Part shown: piece after piece, positions 23,245 to 35,400 of the stretch
Layout of the letters: every line of letters begins with the position of its first letter
How positions within the stretch are numbered: the first letter of the stretch is position 1
Assembly: GCA_035772785.1 (NCBI GenBank)
Contig: JAOCPU010000007.1
Location: 748,001 to 812,000, forward strand
Direction of reading: 5' to 3'
Origin: Phlebiopsis flavidoalba
Taxonomy: Eukaryota; Basidiomycota; Agaricomycetes; Polyporales; Phanerochaetaceae
Length of the DNA: 64,000 nt
Made by a program: the position numbers and the translations under genes
Notes under the pieces: model-generated
Databases searched by the model: none
The model's input: the letters and a program-made list of their open reading frames with translations, nothing else
Told to the model about the DNA's origin: nothing

Positions 23245-24683
23245 ATGCTTGCCTCTTCTCTTTCGCTGGCTGTCTCCCTTGGCCTTGGTATGGGCGCTGC
23301 CGCCCAGACAGTGGCTGATAAGGTCGCAGATGTTGCGGCTTGCACCGACGGAGGTGGACCGTGTTAAACTTCTCCAAGATAATGAGGTGAGCAGCTTGGT
23401 GTGAGTGAGTATCACACTGCATGCTAATTAATGCCGCCCAGTTTGTTTTCGATTTCTTCAACCAGGCTACCGGAGAGGTGACACGGCAAAGCTGGACACA
23501 CCGTCGCTGCTTCAGTCCTCCAACTTCCCTGCGGTTATTGGCAACGGCATGGCCATGACTGTCGGTTTCTTGGGACCCTGTGGCATGAACACGCCCCCCC
23601 ATACCCACCCCACGGGCGACGGAGTTCAACTTTGCTGTCAACGGCACGTTGTCTGCTGGGGCATACTGGCGGAAAACGGTGCTCGCTTCATCTTCAATGA
23701 GCTTCACGACTGGTCAAGCGGCGGTTTTCCCCAAGGGAGCTATCCACTTTGAGTTCAACGACGGCTGTTGTGTGTTTGGAGTTCTTCAATTTCGAAACCT
23801 GGAGCTGATCGGGATTCAGAGCCGGCTATGTTTGTGGCGGCCTTCAACGACGAGGATCCTGGCGTTTGATTCAGTCGCTCAGCGATGTATGTGTCAATGT
23901 CTATTGTGCTCCAATCTTGCTGATATCCCATCATTCCAGTCTTCGGCCTGCCTCCGGCTATTGTTGATGCTGCCATGGGTGCTATCGGCGTAGAGCAAGT
24001 AGCGGGGCTGGAATCTAAAGGTAAGGTCATCCCTTCATGTAACGAGCTTTTCGTTGACTTGTTTCCTTGTAAGATTCCGGATAACATCGCATTGGGTACC
24101 GACGAGTGCTGAAGCGTTGCGGGATCACACGAGGTGATCAACCCACCAACCAGCGACAGGCTACGTGTGTCGGCGAATGCTTTGCCTGCAGGTTTCAGCG
24201 GTCCCACTGCTGCAAACTCTCCCCCTGCCACTGCTACGTACTCTCTCTCCTTCCATGTCTGCGTCCCCTACCTCCTCACCTGGTACGGCCGCTTCCACAA
24301 GTGCCTCTTCCTCCACGACTCACCACGTCGCGTTCACTATTTCAATTTAGCGGCTTTTCTTCCAACGACGACTCTGTCCGCGGCGGCGCAGCGATCATCG
24401 GCGCCAACGGCAAACCCGACCCCCTCGTCGTCTCTCCCTCTTGATCGTCGTCTGTGCCCTTGCCGCGGGCTACATCGCTCTCGCTATCGTCTGGCTCGTT
24501 CGCCGACCACGACGCCTCGTGAGAAGTCCACCCGCCACCAGGGGTAAACACGTACTTCAGGACCGGAGCGGACTTTGCGCCCAGGGTGCCGTTTTCGAGG
24601 CGGAGAAGAACCAGCCATTCGAGAGCTACGGCGGCGAGCACGAGAGGACGACACCGTATGATGCGCCGAGGGGTGGCGCATAA
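23245..24683 (+). CDS. Secreted germin/spherulin-like cupin with C-terminal transmembrane anchor
   Basis: The ATG at 23245 starts a clear signal peptide (hydrophobic core LASSLSLAVSLGLGMGAAAQ). After a short intron (about 23386-23442) comes FVFDFFNQATGEV, then the cupin core: MAMTVGFLGPCGMN and a HTHPRATEF-like metal motif (frame broken at a C run near 23590), FNFAVNGTLSAG, VFPKGAIHFEFNDGC with the second metal His, and FVAAFNDEDPGV. The tail FFGLPPAIVDAAMGAIGVEQ (near 23950) and IPDNIALGTDEC is typical of fungal spherulin-1-like proteins. After the cupin the protein becomes Ser/Thr/Pro-rich (24190-24400), then has a membrane segment (VVCALAAGYIALAIVWLVRR near 24450) and a short charged cytoplasmic tail ending at 24683. 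Germin-like cupins are usually simply secreted, so the anchor tail is notable. Substrate and activity cannot be read from the sequence. Confidence 0.85.
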
Positions 24684-25118
24684 GGGTCCCTCTTTCCACA
24701 TACGAGCTTGATTCGTCCTTCGATTTTGTTGTACCCCCTTGTTGTGGTCAACTTCACCGCGATATCCTGCATTTTTGTGTCGTCAGCTTTACCGAATCTC
24801 CTTTACTTTGGGACTATTTAGCTCAGCGTTGGTGTATCTATTGGAGTCATGTATGTGTACACGTTGTCACTTTGGGTAGTCTCTATCGATATATATATCT
24901 TGTAATCCCTGAACATTTGTTCCTTGACCCAGTACCAGGAACTTTCTGAGTGTTCACGCTACGGCGTTTGAGCGCAGCGGCGCTGACGCGAAAACATGGA
25001 CCCATGACGGCTCCCACCCACTACTGCGGACCGGCGCGGCAGAAAGTATCTGCCTTTGCCCCCAAGCGATATTGAGGACTCGGAGCGGACCTCGACCAAG
25101 TCATCCCCGGATGCCCTG
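24684..25118. other. Spacer between the cupin and biotin genes
   Basis: AT-rich sequence after the cupin stop (to about 24950) fits a 3' untranslated region. The remainder should be the promoter of the biotin gene; no clear element was seen. A leftward open frame at 24959-25375 is a shadow of the biotin gene. Confidence 0.5.
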
Positions 25119-27959
25119 ATGTCTTGCTCTTTCCACCATCTCCGGTTCACCAGGTCTTTGGTGCGAACACTGACGTCGGAAAGACTCTCCTCACCTCCGC
25201 GCTTGTCCGCGCGTCGGCCGTCGCAGGCAAAGCGGTGTATTACCTCAAGCCCGTCAGCACAGGACCTCTGCAAGATGCGGACGACGAGTGAGTGGCTGAT
25301 TTTCTGAAACGCTCGGAGCGTCTGAAACATTGCACCAGGTATGTTACTCGGTTCGCTGGGCAATACACAATCCAAGATCGAGAGCCGATGTCTCTCTCCG
25401 CTACTCCGACCCTGTCACGTCCCCATCTCGCCGCGTTGAGAGAGCAGGACCTAGGCAGTGCACCTGTAAAGTGGTAGAAATGTATTGAATATGTTTCCCA
25501 AATCTTATTTCTCCATAGGCCGCAATTCCGACCGTGATGATACTCTAGTGAAGGCTATCACGAGCAACACATGTACGCGATTTATTGCGACGCCCGTAAA
25601 GCACGAGCCCACGCCCAAATGTATGTCGAAACAGCAGGACCCTGGGTACAGCTTTAGCTAGGCCATTTTGCTCCCTTCATTCGCTGATGACCGGTAGTAT
25701 GCAGGTGTACACAGCCCCACCTTGTCGGGTAGTACACAGATAGACGGCTACAGGCCACTATTTCTGCCAACTATCCTCGTAGGCGATCCAAAGTTGGGTG
25801 GTATCTCTGCCACTATCAGCTCATACGAGTCGCTCGCCCTGAGGGGATACAACGTCGATGCTGTCATGGTATTCCGTGAGGATAGATACTACAGAAATTG
25901 GGAATATCTCCAATCCTATTTTTGCCGAGCGAGAGACATCAAGGTTGCTGTAGTAGACCCTCCACCAGCCAAGTTGGAGGACTACGCTCAAAATCTGCAG
26001 CATACCGAGCGTGTAATATCAAGGAATCGTTCCTAACTCAGCTACTGGTCCTGTATTCGATCTCCTCTCCCATCTTGATAGCCAACACGCCCCCCAACGA
26101 ATAAGCGAGCTCGACTCGATGCCTCGCAGAACACTGGACAACATTTGGTGGCCCTTCGTTCAGCATGGCCTAGTCAAAGAGGAGAAGGACGTCGCAGTCA
26201 ATTGACAGTGCCTCGAGGAGACCACTTCTCTATCTACAACGGCGCCGCCGCGACGGGACCACCTCCGAAAGCCAGAAATCCCTCCTCGAGCCTCAGTTTG
26301 ACGGCTCGGCATCTTGGTGGACTCAGGCACTCGGACACGCAAATCCAGCAACTCACGCTTGCTGCGGCTCGCGCGGCGGCGGGTCGGTACGGCCATGTGA
26401 TGTTCCCGCAGGGTTCTCACCTCCCCGCCCTGAAGTTGGCCGAACGAATGCTCAAGTCGGGTCCCGGCAAGGGGTGGGCCCTCGCGGGTGTTCATCACGG
26501 ACAACGGTTCCACGGGCATGGAGGTTGCCCTGAAAATGGCGCTCCGTGCGTTCGCAGCTCAGGGGACGCTCGAGAACGGGAGCATAACGGAACCTGGGCG
26601 GTCAGCGGTCAAAAGACCTTGGTATCATCGGCTTGAAGGGGCAAGCTATCACGGGGACACCATCGGTGCCATGGATGCTTGTGAAGATTCTGGGGTGTAT
26701 ACCTGTGAATGGCACGACGCAAAAGGCATCACACTGGTTCGACCCACCTACTGTTGGTATCCGCAATGGCAAAATGGTCGTCTCTCTTCCCCCAGCAATT
26801 GCTACTTTAACCAAGGATAGTAGCTCGGAGCTCAACGAGGGTCCGATCCAACACGTTATGATGTGAACGATAGACTTTGATTCCGAACTTGCTGGGATCT
26901 ATCGGTCGCTTCATTGAGGACACGCTCCCCAAAAACTGCAAGAGCAAGGCAAACCAAGGCCGGCGGCGCTGGTGCTAGAGCCGGTGAGATGGTTTCAGAC
27001 AAGCGTCAGGATATCTCTCCGTACTGACCGCACGGACTGCGATCGTTATGGGAGCGGGTGGAATGATTTTTGTGGACCCCCTCTTCCAGCGAGTTCTCGT
27101 CGACGTCGTACGCACAGCTCCGACATTTCGCTCTCCCCCGAACGTTCGCAGCGATTCCGACCATGTCAGTCAGGTCTGCCTGTCACTTCGACGAAGTTTT
27201 CGTGGGTCTATACCGCCTCGGCATGGAGAGCACAAGCCACAGCGTACCCACTCGGTGTCCGTCCTGACTGACATCTCTGTGAACGCAAAGATTCTCACGG
27301 GTGGTCTTGTGCCACTCGCGGTTACCCTCGCATCCGAGTCCATTTTCAACAACGCGTTTTTATGGAGAGGATAAAGCGGATGCACTCCTTCATGGCCACA
27401 GCTACACCGCCTACCCTTGGGACTGCGAGGTTGCCAATGAAACCCTGAAAATTGTGTCGAAGATGTCCGCGAGCCCAGAGTGTGGCTGCGGAAGCGCAGG
27501 CGCAGTGGAAGGCAGGAGAGGAGCACTGTCCCCTAACGTTCTGGAGCTTGTTCTGGGCGCCGGATTTCATCGAACGCGCTGTCCATTAATGCGACGCCCA
27601 TAGGCGAGGTCATGACCCTGGGTACAGTGTTGGCCCTGAAGAGTAGTCTGGGAGACGGGCCAAGGTACGTATGCCGACCTGTAACCTAAAATTGGCCGCG
27701 TGTGTTAATCTGTCTTGTTAAAGGCTATCAATCCCACGTCGGCTCCCCTCTAACGACTGCTGGAAAGCCTTCGCGTCGCCGCAGACGATGCAAGGCGTGG
27801 ACGAAACCGGGCGCCGCGCCAATTCGGAATCAAACTATCGCACGCTCGGGAACGCGGTTGCGCATACTTCATGCTTTAGTCTCAACACTCCGCCAGCAAC
27901 CCATTCGTCACATCGAAAACAGGATCTGGAAGACCACACTCAAGCCCTCCCCAGTATGA
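25119..27959 (+). CDS. Bifunctional dethiobiotin synthetase / DAPA aminotransferase (biotin biosynthesis)
   Basis: A fusion of BioD-like and BioA-like enzymes catalysing two consecutive biotin steps: KAPA to DAPA (aminotransferase) and DAPA to dethiobiotin (ATP and CO2 dependent). The BioD half shows HQVFGANTDVGKT (P-loop, near 25155-25186), GKAVYYLKPVSTGPLQDADD (near 25235), SPHLAALREQDLGSAPV (near 25420), and SGSTQIDGYRPLFLPTILVG with GGISATISSYESLALRGYN (25720-25855). The BioA half begins near 26130 with RTLDNIWWPFVQHGLV, then FITDNGSTGMEVALKMALRA (near 26490), SYHGDTIGAMDACEDS (near 26645), DEVF-GLYRLG (near 27190), AKILTGGLVPLAVTLAS with the expected PLP lysine (near 27290), and the C-terminus SLNTPPAT...HIENRIWKT, stop at 27957-27959. 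The order BioD then BioA matches the known BIO3-BIO1 fusions of fungi and plants. Few introns, several indels. Likely mitochondrial in other organisms; no targeting peptide was seen here. Confidence 0.94.
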
Positions 27960-28103
27960 CCATTGAAGAAATGAAGGACCGTTACAATGTATATCATTTG
28001 TCATTAAATGCACTACGTGATGATTGTGAACTCTAAGATGTTGTGTAGATGGGAAGAAATGAGTATGCGTGTGCGAGCACATGTCTTGAATGGGTATTGC
28101 GGG

Positions 28104-30072
28104 TTATTGGCGTTCGACAGCCGACTTTTCGTCCCTCTCAGCCGTCCGGGGCATACGCTCCGCTCTTCGTCTGGTAGATCGTCTTCCTTCCCCTGTGTCC
28201 GGCCGACAATGCCGACATGTCGTAGGAAAAACTGCGGCTAGAACTGCGCCTAACATGCCGAACGCGAAGCCACCCCACATCGCGGCCATTGTATGCGTCC
28301 TCCTGAGCTCAAAGTATGGAGCGTTCGTGCCTGACTTGTTCACAGTGACCGCCGACGGTATGGGACTTGTTCGTCAGTACAGGAGTTGAAGATAATTGTG
28401 GTTACGGCTAAGGCAAGGGAACTTCCAAGCTGATAAGGCTTTGCTTATTAGAGGGTATATGCTGACAAGGATTGACTTGCCTGTGTCATGGTTTGGATAA
28501 GAGCGCGCCGGCTAAACTTTGCTCATGCGGTAAGCTAATTTTTGCGACAAACAGAGTGCCGGCGGCAAACACGAAGTCTGCTCCGAAGACGGACAGGATG
28601 CAGATGGGAAGCCAACGCCCACATACGGAGAAGAGACATTGATGACCGCGAAAAGAAGGTTTGCTATAGCGGTAGCCGCCGTGCCGACAACTGAGATCCA
28701 GGGTCAGTATCAGGAAAAGAGCGAATGTCGTTGACGCCACATACCAATGAGGAAGACCACGTCAACGCGGCCAACGACCAGTGCGACTATCACGTTGCAG
28801 ACCAGGCCAGTGACGAACATCGGCAACAAGCGCACCATGGTAAGTACTGGGGTGAGGTGCAAAAGTTTTGATAATACAGCTAGGGAAGTGTGAGATGCAT
28901 GGCGGGGGTCGGAACAAAGCTGAAAACATACCTGCACCCAGAGCTGCCAGCTGAAGAAGCTACACCATTCCAAGAATGCGATCCAAAGCATTACGGCCAT
29001 TCGGCCCCCTCATGCGCGTCCAAATGGAGAGTTTCATTAATGGAGGCGGAGTCCACCAGTTTATCGGCAGCAAGAAGCAGGCGGCATCAGGGTCGTCATA
29101 CTAATCGTTCTCAAGGTAACGTTGCCAGAAGATGAACAGCAGAAGGAGGATCACGGTACAACTCGATGGACGATGAATGCAATGATATAGCCCGTCCCCC
29201 AGCCGTATTCGGAGAGCCAATGCTGCCCCCCGTCGCTGAGCCTACGTAAGACGATTTTGAGCACAAGCACGCCCGTCCTGGCGTACATAACGAGGAAACC
29301 GCGCCAAGCCAATCAACGCGCCGCTTCGAGTCCTTCTCTATGTGGACGGCGCACCCCCTATCCTTGTCGATAATCAACAAGCCACCAACGAAGCAGGCCA
29401 GCCCCTATGCCCGCCAACAAGGACAGAACGGGTCAGAAAAGAACGGCCACTGTCGACCGCCGCGGTTAGTTGCGTGAGGACACCACCGACCACGGAGCCG
29501 ATTGCACCGCCCATGGGTGCGCTGGCGGCAGCAAAGGCATAGAGAACGCTATTGCGCGCGGGGCCTTGGAGGTTTGGAACGACAGGCATGGGCCAAGATA
29601 CCAAGCGCGGCGCGGCTATACAATGCGGCACCGATCCTATGCCCTGGAGACCTCGCAGGACGTCGATTGTGATTTCAGTCTGCGCTAATAGCCGCATCCC
29701 AAGAGAGAAGACGGACAAGCAGAGGACACGCCCGAGTAGGAACACCCAGTCTTCCGTCCGTACAGATCAGCGAGACGTCCTATGGGTGGAGAAGAAGCAG
29801 ACATCCCCTGGAGGGCTCCATTAAAGCGAAACTCTCGAATGCAGACTGACAACTTATGCACTTACTAGAGAATATGCAGACAGAAATCCATGAAGTTTGT
29901 ATTCGACAATATAGAATCTTTTCTCCAATGGTGGGAGAATAAGCAGCCCTAATGGGCGAGCTGCAGACGAACTGGCATTATGGAGGTCTCTTAGTGTCGT
30001 CATGGGAATCCATAGAGAGAGACCTCTGCGAATGAGCAGATTTATCTTGTCATGCTCACGTTGAAGGACCAT
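28104..30072 (-). CDS. MFS transporter, DHA2-type (14-TM drug/H+ antiporter family)
   Basis: Leftward multi-span transporter. The N-terminal part is poor but shows EKRFYIVEYKLHGFLSAYSL (near 29920), matching the loop before TM2. MFS motif A is clear as IGRLADLYGRK (29749-29785), then FLLGRVLCLSVFSLG, TEITIDVLRGLQGIG (near 29650), the motif-C-like GGAIGSVVGGVLTQLTA (near 29510), EKDSKRRVDWLGA (near 29320), LTPVLTMVRLLPMFVTGLVC and VIVALVVGRVDVVFLIG (28850-28740), and the late ICILSVFGADFVFAAGTLFV then KISLPHEQSLAGALL (28600-28500), which is characteristic of a common fungal DHA2-like group. The C-terminal segment is GFAFGMLGAVLAAVF (near 28250) with a charged tail ending near 28104. Substrate unknown. 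The true start may lie a little beyond 30072. Convergent with the biotin gene, 145 bases apart. Confidence 0.88.
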
Positions 30073-31433
30073 GGAAAGGCGTTACAAAATTTCCCACCAA
30101 TTACTGCAACGACGCTTCCTACCCTCTCCGCTAGCCCGACCGTGAGCTCAGGTTTATCTAGCCGAATGTCTGTGGCTCCCGACACGAGCTGTCTTCGACC
30201 CGAGGTCGACATCGTTTGAGACGTTCGTTATGCGCTAGGTAGTGGAGAGCAGTACCATCCCGACGGCACAAAGACCAGTCAAAGGCAGCAGGGAAATCGA
30301 GCCGTGCGGAGGCCTCAAGGAGAAGACGGGCCTTGCGGGGAGAGCCATGGTATTTCAATGACCCAGTCGGCCGTCCGATCTACGGATTATTTGCCTGATT
30401 TGTAGAAGCATCACGTGCGCGCAAGCGGCAATTCGGACGCGTTGTGGCGTTCGTCCCTGGGCGCGAAGCTGCCCATCGACACCCAACTCGATGTTAGGCA
30501 AGATGAACTCAGAGCGTGTGAGTGGCCCTAGCCAGCTGCAGCTTTTCGGGGCTCACTGTGGCACAGATACTCTTCTTGTAGCCTGTTAGCCTCTCAGTGA
30601 CCCTGGAAAGCGAGTCGCTGGTCCGCCGTGCTGACTAAATTCACCTGACTAGGTACAAGCACATAGTAAGCTTCCTTGGGACTCAAACTAAATCGTTGGT
30701 AAGCTGCCTAGGCCCGTTTTAGTCTATGGTATTTTTTGAAGAGACTCACTTGTGAGACCAAAATTGCTCGAAGTAGGCGGGATATCGTCGGTATCACGAA
30801 TGTAAATTTTTGATCAATAGTCCTACAATGAATCTGCTATGTTTTAAAGAGGGTCAATACTGATATCTCGTCGTATTCCCAGTGCACGGCGAATTGTATC
30901 AACATGCTTACATCAAACGGTGGCATATTTGCGGACGTGAAGGATTGCAGTGCTGAACGACACTGTATGTCATGGGTTTATGTGTGCATTCATAATCCGA
31001 CACGGCCCCTAATAAATTGCGTGATGTATACTAAAAACCCACGGATACTGTTTTCCGGCCAATGTGAACTTGGTTTCCGACTACGCGTGTCCAAGTTTAT
31101 TGTGAGTGATCGCGCTGTAGAACACTGAACACCGATATGCAGACGATTTGCTGGGAGTCATTAGTGTCATTATTGCAAACCGGGTTGTTGACTACAATCT
31201 CTGGCAACGTTCGCTTCGAAATTGACTATTACCAGGTCAGTACGTAACTGGAAACCCACTTGATCGTGCGGGGCGAAATGAAACTGGGGATACCTACGTC
31301 ATCAATAGGCGCCAAGCATGGAGCATGCAAGCTTATAAATGTCCAGACGCGACAAAAAAACGCAACAATCTAATCCATAACTGCATATACTCTCTTTACA
31401 CGATACTCCACATCGTACAAAAAGCACGCAAGA
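30073..31433. other. 1.4 kb without an assignable gene
   Basis: Between the MFS gene and the next coding-like stretch there are only short open frames with no recognisable motif; base composition drops toward AT in 30650-31250. It probably holds the MFS promoter and intergenic sequence. A leftward frame at 30158-30358 could be an MFS leader exon, but nothing supports it. Confidence 0.45.
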
Positions 31434-31881
31434 ATGAGCCGCAATACCGACTACGAAACTTGCTCGCGAATTACCGCCAAGCCATGACTGTCAGTTCTGC
31501 CCGACCATCTCCCCGGTGTATTTGAACTAACCACGTCTGACAGCAACGGCCTCGGGAGGCTACGGTTCTTCCAAGAATTCCTTTGCGGACAGTATGCAGC
31601 GTGGTCGATCGAACGATAGCTCGTCAGGCCTTATTGACCAATCGGTGAACGGTGGGCCTGTCGGGGAGGAGATCCAAGACGCCATGCAGGGCAAAGACGC
31701 AGAGTCGAGGCGAGATTACGCCCGGGAGGCACAGAGGGACTTTGGCGAAGCAAGGGTTGAAAACCCGTACGGCACCCACTCCCGACAACAAACAACAGGC
31801 TGGCGATATGCTGGCCTCGAGCTACTCCGATGCGAGGGGGCGAGACCTCTCGAGACAGGAGCTTCGATGGAAGACGCTTGA
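31434..31881 (+). CDS. Possible small hydrophilic protein, unrecognised
   Basis: A rightward gene is suggested by MSRNTDYETCSRITAKP from the ATG at 31434, a possible short intron (about 31518-31544), and an open frame with GGYGSSKNSFADSMQRGRSN and SVNGGPVGEEIQDAMQGKD followed by a charged helix (ESRRDYAREAQRDFGEARVE) to about 31770. The composition (Gly, Ser, Asn, Asp, Gln, Lys; no hydrophobic core) resembles hydrophilin-type stress proteins of fungi, but I recognise no family, and the reading beyond 31770 is probably out of frame. Confidence 0.36.
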
Positions 31882-32401
31882 GCTTTACTATAGTGCCGCG
31901 CGATCGTGTATTAACCAATTGAACAACATTAATTCTGGAAGACCCAACAATTTTCGTTCCTGCTTCGACCCGCAACCGGAGCACTCGTTCTCCATGAGGC
32001 GAACCCTGGTTGACCGCACGAGTGAGAATCCATCAGGTTAGGACTGGAGTATCCATGGCCAATAATCGTATTCACAGCTGGTGGCCGCTCTTGTGATGTT
32101 TTAAGGTATACTTGAGCCGCTCTTGTATGATAGATGCAGAGAACACATGTGTTGCATTTGTATGTGAGCAGTCGGAGAAAGAGAATAGTGACCGAGGTAG
32201 GCGCCAGTCTGTCGTCTGCCACAGTTGGCCACGGGCCAAACACCACCACACAAGCCTCAGTCAGATCGGGGTCGGCAGCGGGTCACATAACCAACATGCC
32301 GACGACGACGGGGGACGAGCACGACACTCACGACGACCTCGACACCACACGGAATCCACTCTCTAGTCTCATTCTACAGTCCCTTCTTTCCTCGTTTCCT
32401 C
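31882..32401. other. Spacer upstream of MUB1
   Basis: No assignable coding sequence. The frame open from 32134 is out of step with the MUB1 start, so it is probably the leader. CT-rich stretches before 32401 fit a fungal promoter. Confidence 0.4.
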
Positions 32402-35400
32402 ATGCGCGAATCGAATTTCGCCTTCCCTGCCCAGAATCAGGGCCTGTGTCTGTATCACTTCTCAGCTCTACGACGACCGCAGAGGTGCGTATCGTTTTGT
32501 GTATACGATACGGCTCTCATATATAGCCCTAACTTGCTCTGAATAGCTCTCGACACTAATGTCCCCACTGTATCTCCTCTCTACAATTCCTTGTCACGAT
32601 CTTACCTATCTCACGTCCACTTGCCCCCGCCATCCGCGAGATCATGACTATGGACGGTGGCCCTCGAGCGACTTGTCCGAATTCTGCACGAATTCTGCAT
32701 ATGTCCGCCCCCTCCGTTTTTGTTTGCTTTTTTGATTGGGGGTCATGGAAAACCGACGTGTGAACCCCGTCCCCTCTTTCTTCCCATACTTTCAAAACGG
32801 CCTCCTCAGCTCCTTCAGCTCACCCTCTAAGCTTGTCCCAACCCTCAACCCCAAGTCATACGACAAGCAAGCAGCGTACAGGTTCTCACTCGCATTCCCA
32901 GTCCGTGTCAACATCGGGTTGTACGTACGCGGCAGCGAACAAATACGTGGACGGGTTGTACCAGGCAGGGACACTGTTGGTCAAAAAATCGGATGTGTTC
33001 TGGGAGGCAGTGCTGGCTGGACCAGTAAAGGGTTCGCTGTGGGGCCACACACGACACCGGGCGGTATGCAAGCGAGAGACGAAGGAGCAACGCCTGGCGA
33101 GGAGGGCTGCCCAAGCCGAGCTCAAGCAGGCGAGACCAGGCCGCGGCCCTTGCTCGCGCCTTGCAGCGTCAAGTTGCCCAAGAGGGGTGCACCCCGGACT
33201 GTGGAGCGCAGGGTTCCAGACGCGAGAGCGTGCGTCTTTTACGTATACCCTCGATATCGTCATTAACCATCTCCCAGGAGGAATCTATGGAAGTTGAAGC
33301 CTCTGCGGCTTCCAGCAGCAGAAGACCCAGCTCACGAGACACCGACACATCCACCGAGCCGTCTTCCAATACCACCCCAGCTGGGTCGAATACGACCCAC
33401 TGGTGCCGTTTCTTGGTGTCCCTACCAGGGATAGGAGCGGTACAATCATTGGCACGTCCTGTCTGGATCAAACATCCGTCCAGGGCGGCAATGGTCATCA
33501 TCGTGGACGCACTGCGCGGGCCTCGTCCTCCATTGTATTCAGTTCTAGATGCCCCATCGACTTCACACTCGGACAGATAATTTCTCGTCCAGAGACGGAA
33601 ACCGAAGACGATGGCGACGTTGATATGGACGCAACGCGTGACACAGCGACGCACCCTGTGTGTGTATCCGGTCCTCTTCACCAGAAACGGCGCAGTAACC
33701 CATCCCCGGACGCCTTAACCATCGCGAGCAACCAACCGCGCATCCAAGGCGTGCGGTGGGGATCGTAGCACGATGCTGGTCCGGCCGCTGCTGGGGCTTC
33801 ACTCGACATGAATACCGACGCTCACATCATCATCAACGATCAAAACGGTTCCAGTGGATGGTGTTGGAGTCGCGGATGGCATTGTATCCCTGGAGACTAA
33901 CGACGATTTCGCGATGGGTGCTCCTCCTGGTGCGCCGGGCAGCCTTAATCAATAGGGACCTCCAGCACGCACAGATACTAGACGGCACGGCCCCCCAGGT
34001 GAGCGAACGCCTCGAGCGGGCACACCATGCCTATACCGGTAGACCGCTAGCAACACCGGTCCATCCATCCCCCATTGCCCAACAATCTACGTACAAGGGC
34101 GAACGAAGGCGGCGCTGCCGGAGACCGTCCCCCAGGCCAGAGGCGGTCAAACTCCCAACGGCAGGCCGACTGCCGGGGGGGGGTGTAGGGGGGGGGGCCA
34201 CCGTGCCACCATCAGTGTCACTGCCATCACCATTCACCGCGATGCCGAATCTGGACCGTACAAGAGATGAAGACGTCATGCTCTGGCCATCGCTGGACTG
34301 CAAGCGGTGCCTCGCCTAACACTCGTCAGCAAGTATGCATGTGGCACGGAAACTGAGAGCAGAGCCGTGATGCGTACAGATGGGGCTGATCTTTCGTTAT
34401 CTAAGCCGCGTCCTCATTCCAGTCCACCGGCGACCCCTTACAACAGGACGGAAGCACCAACGATGATTGGTGGAGAACCAGGCCGGGCCTAGAAACAACC
34501 GAGCAAACGGCAAAAAAACTCACGGCCCGCTCCGCCGGCTAAGGAAACGTTCATGAGGCTTCAACAATGCTATTGGCCGCGGAAAGGAGAAGGAGAAAAG
34601 AGAAGGTGGCCGTCACAACCGTCACAGGCATTTCTTCGAGCTCGAGCAGTACACCAGGAGTGATGGCCATCTCAAAACGCATGGACGAACGTGTTTCTCT
34701 CTCGTCGAGCGTTTCAACATTTATCGGCCCAGTCGTCGTGCGGAGCTTGATGGACCTAAGTGGCGTCCGTCCCGCTACCACTTCCACCGGAGATCCAGTA
34801 CTAGGGCGGGAGTCATCATGCGTAATGCTTGTCGGAAGGACGACCAACAAGGTGGTATACGGATAAAGGCAAATGTGCGAAACACAGTGCGTACTTTTCT
34901 GCCCGTGTCCCTGGATCGTAGCTCTGACTCCGTCTTGCAGTGAGCTGTGTAGTGGACGGTGGGAATCGTTCCCTCGCGAATTTGCCAAATGCCGGCGCTG
35001 CAGGAGGGAAAGCAAAGTACTGCGGAGGAAAGAGTGCCAGAGCATCGCAATGGGAAGCGAAGGCCACCGCTTTTGGTGTAGCGCAAAAGAAAATGAAGAC
35101 GACGGTGATCGGGACCGTGAGCGGGAAGGCGAGACCTCGCGACGAGCAAATGGCGGCACCTCGACTGGCGGACAAGGGGTGGGACGGTGACGGGCCGTGG
35201 CTGGAGCGTCGGGCTGCGCGTCGATGTGTGAGCAGGAGAGACAGGCTCGGCACGAGGCGCGCGTTGGCGAGGAACATGACTCCCAGGCAAACGACGAGAG
35301 CCGTCATAGTCGCTGAGGGCGCTGCTACCACCAACACGCCTGCGACCACACCAACTGCTAACGCCGCCGGCGATGGTCAGCGTCAGGGCGCACAGGCGGT

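Noticed and set aside
21377..28200. Biosynthetic gene cluster (cupin, biotin gene, MFS transporter)
   Set aside because: There is no core synthase, P450 or cluster regulator nearby, the biotin gene is primary metabolism, and the MFS lies in the opposite direction; proximity alone does not support a cluster.
30073..31433. Transposon remnant in the gene-free stretch
   Set aside because: No terminal inverted repeats, long terminal repeats, or reverse transcriptase/transposase motifs could be seen here or at 36.8-40.9 kb.
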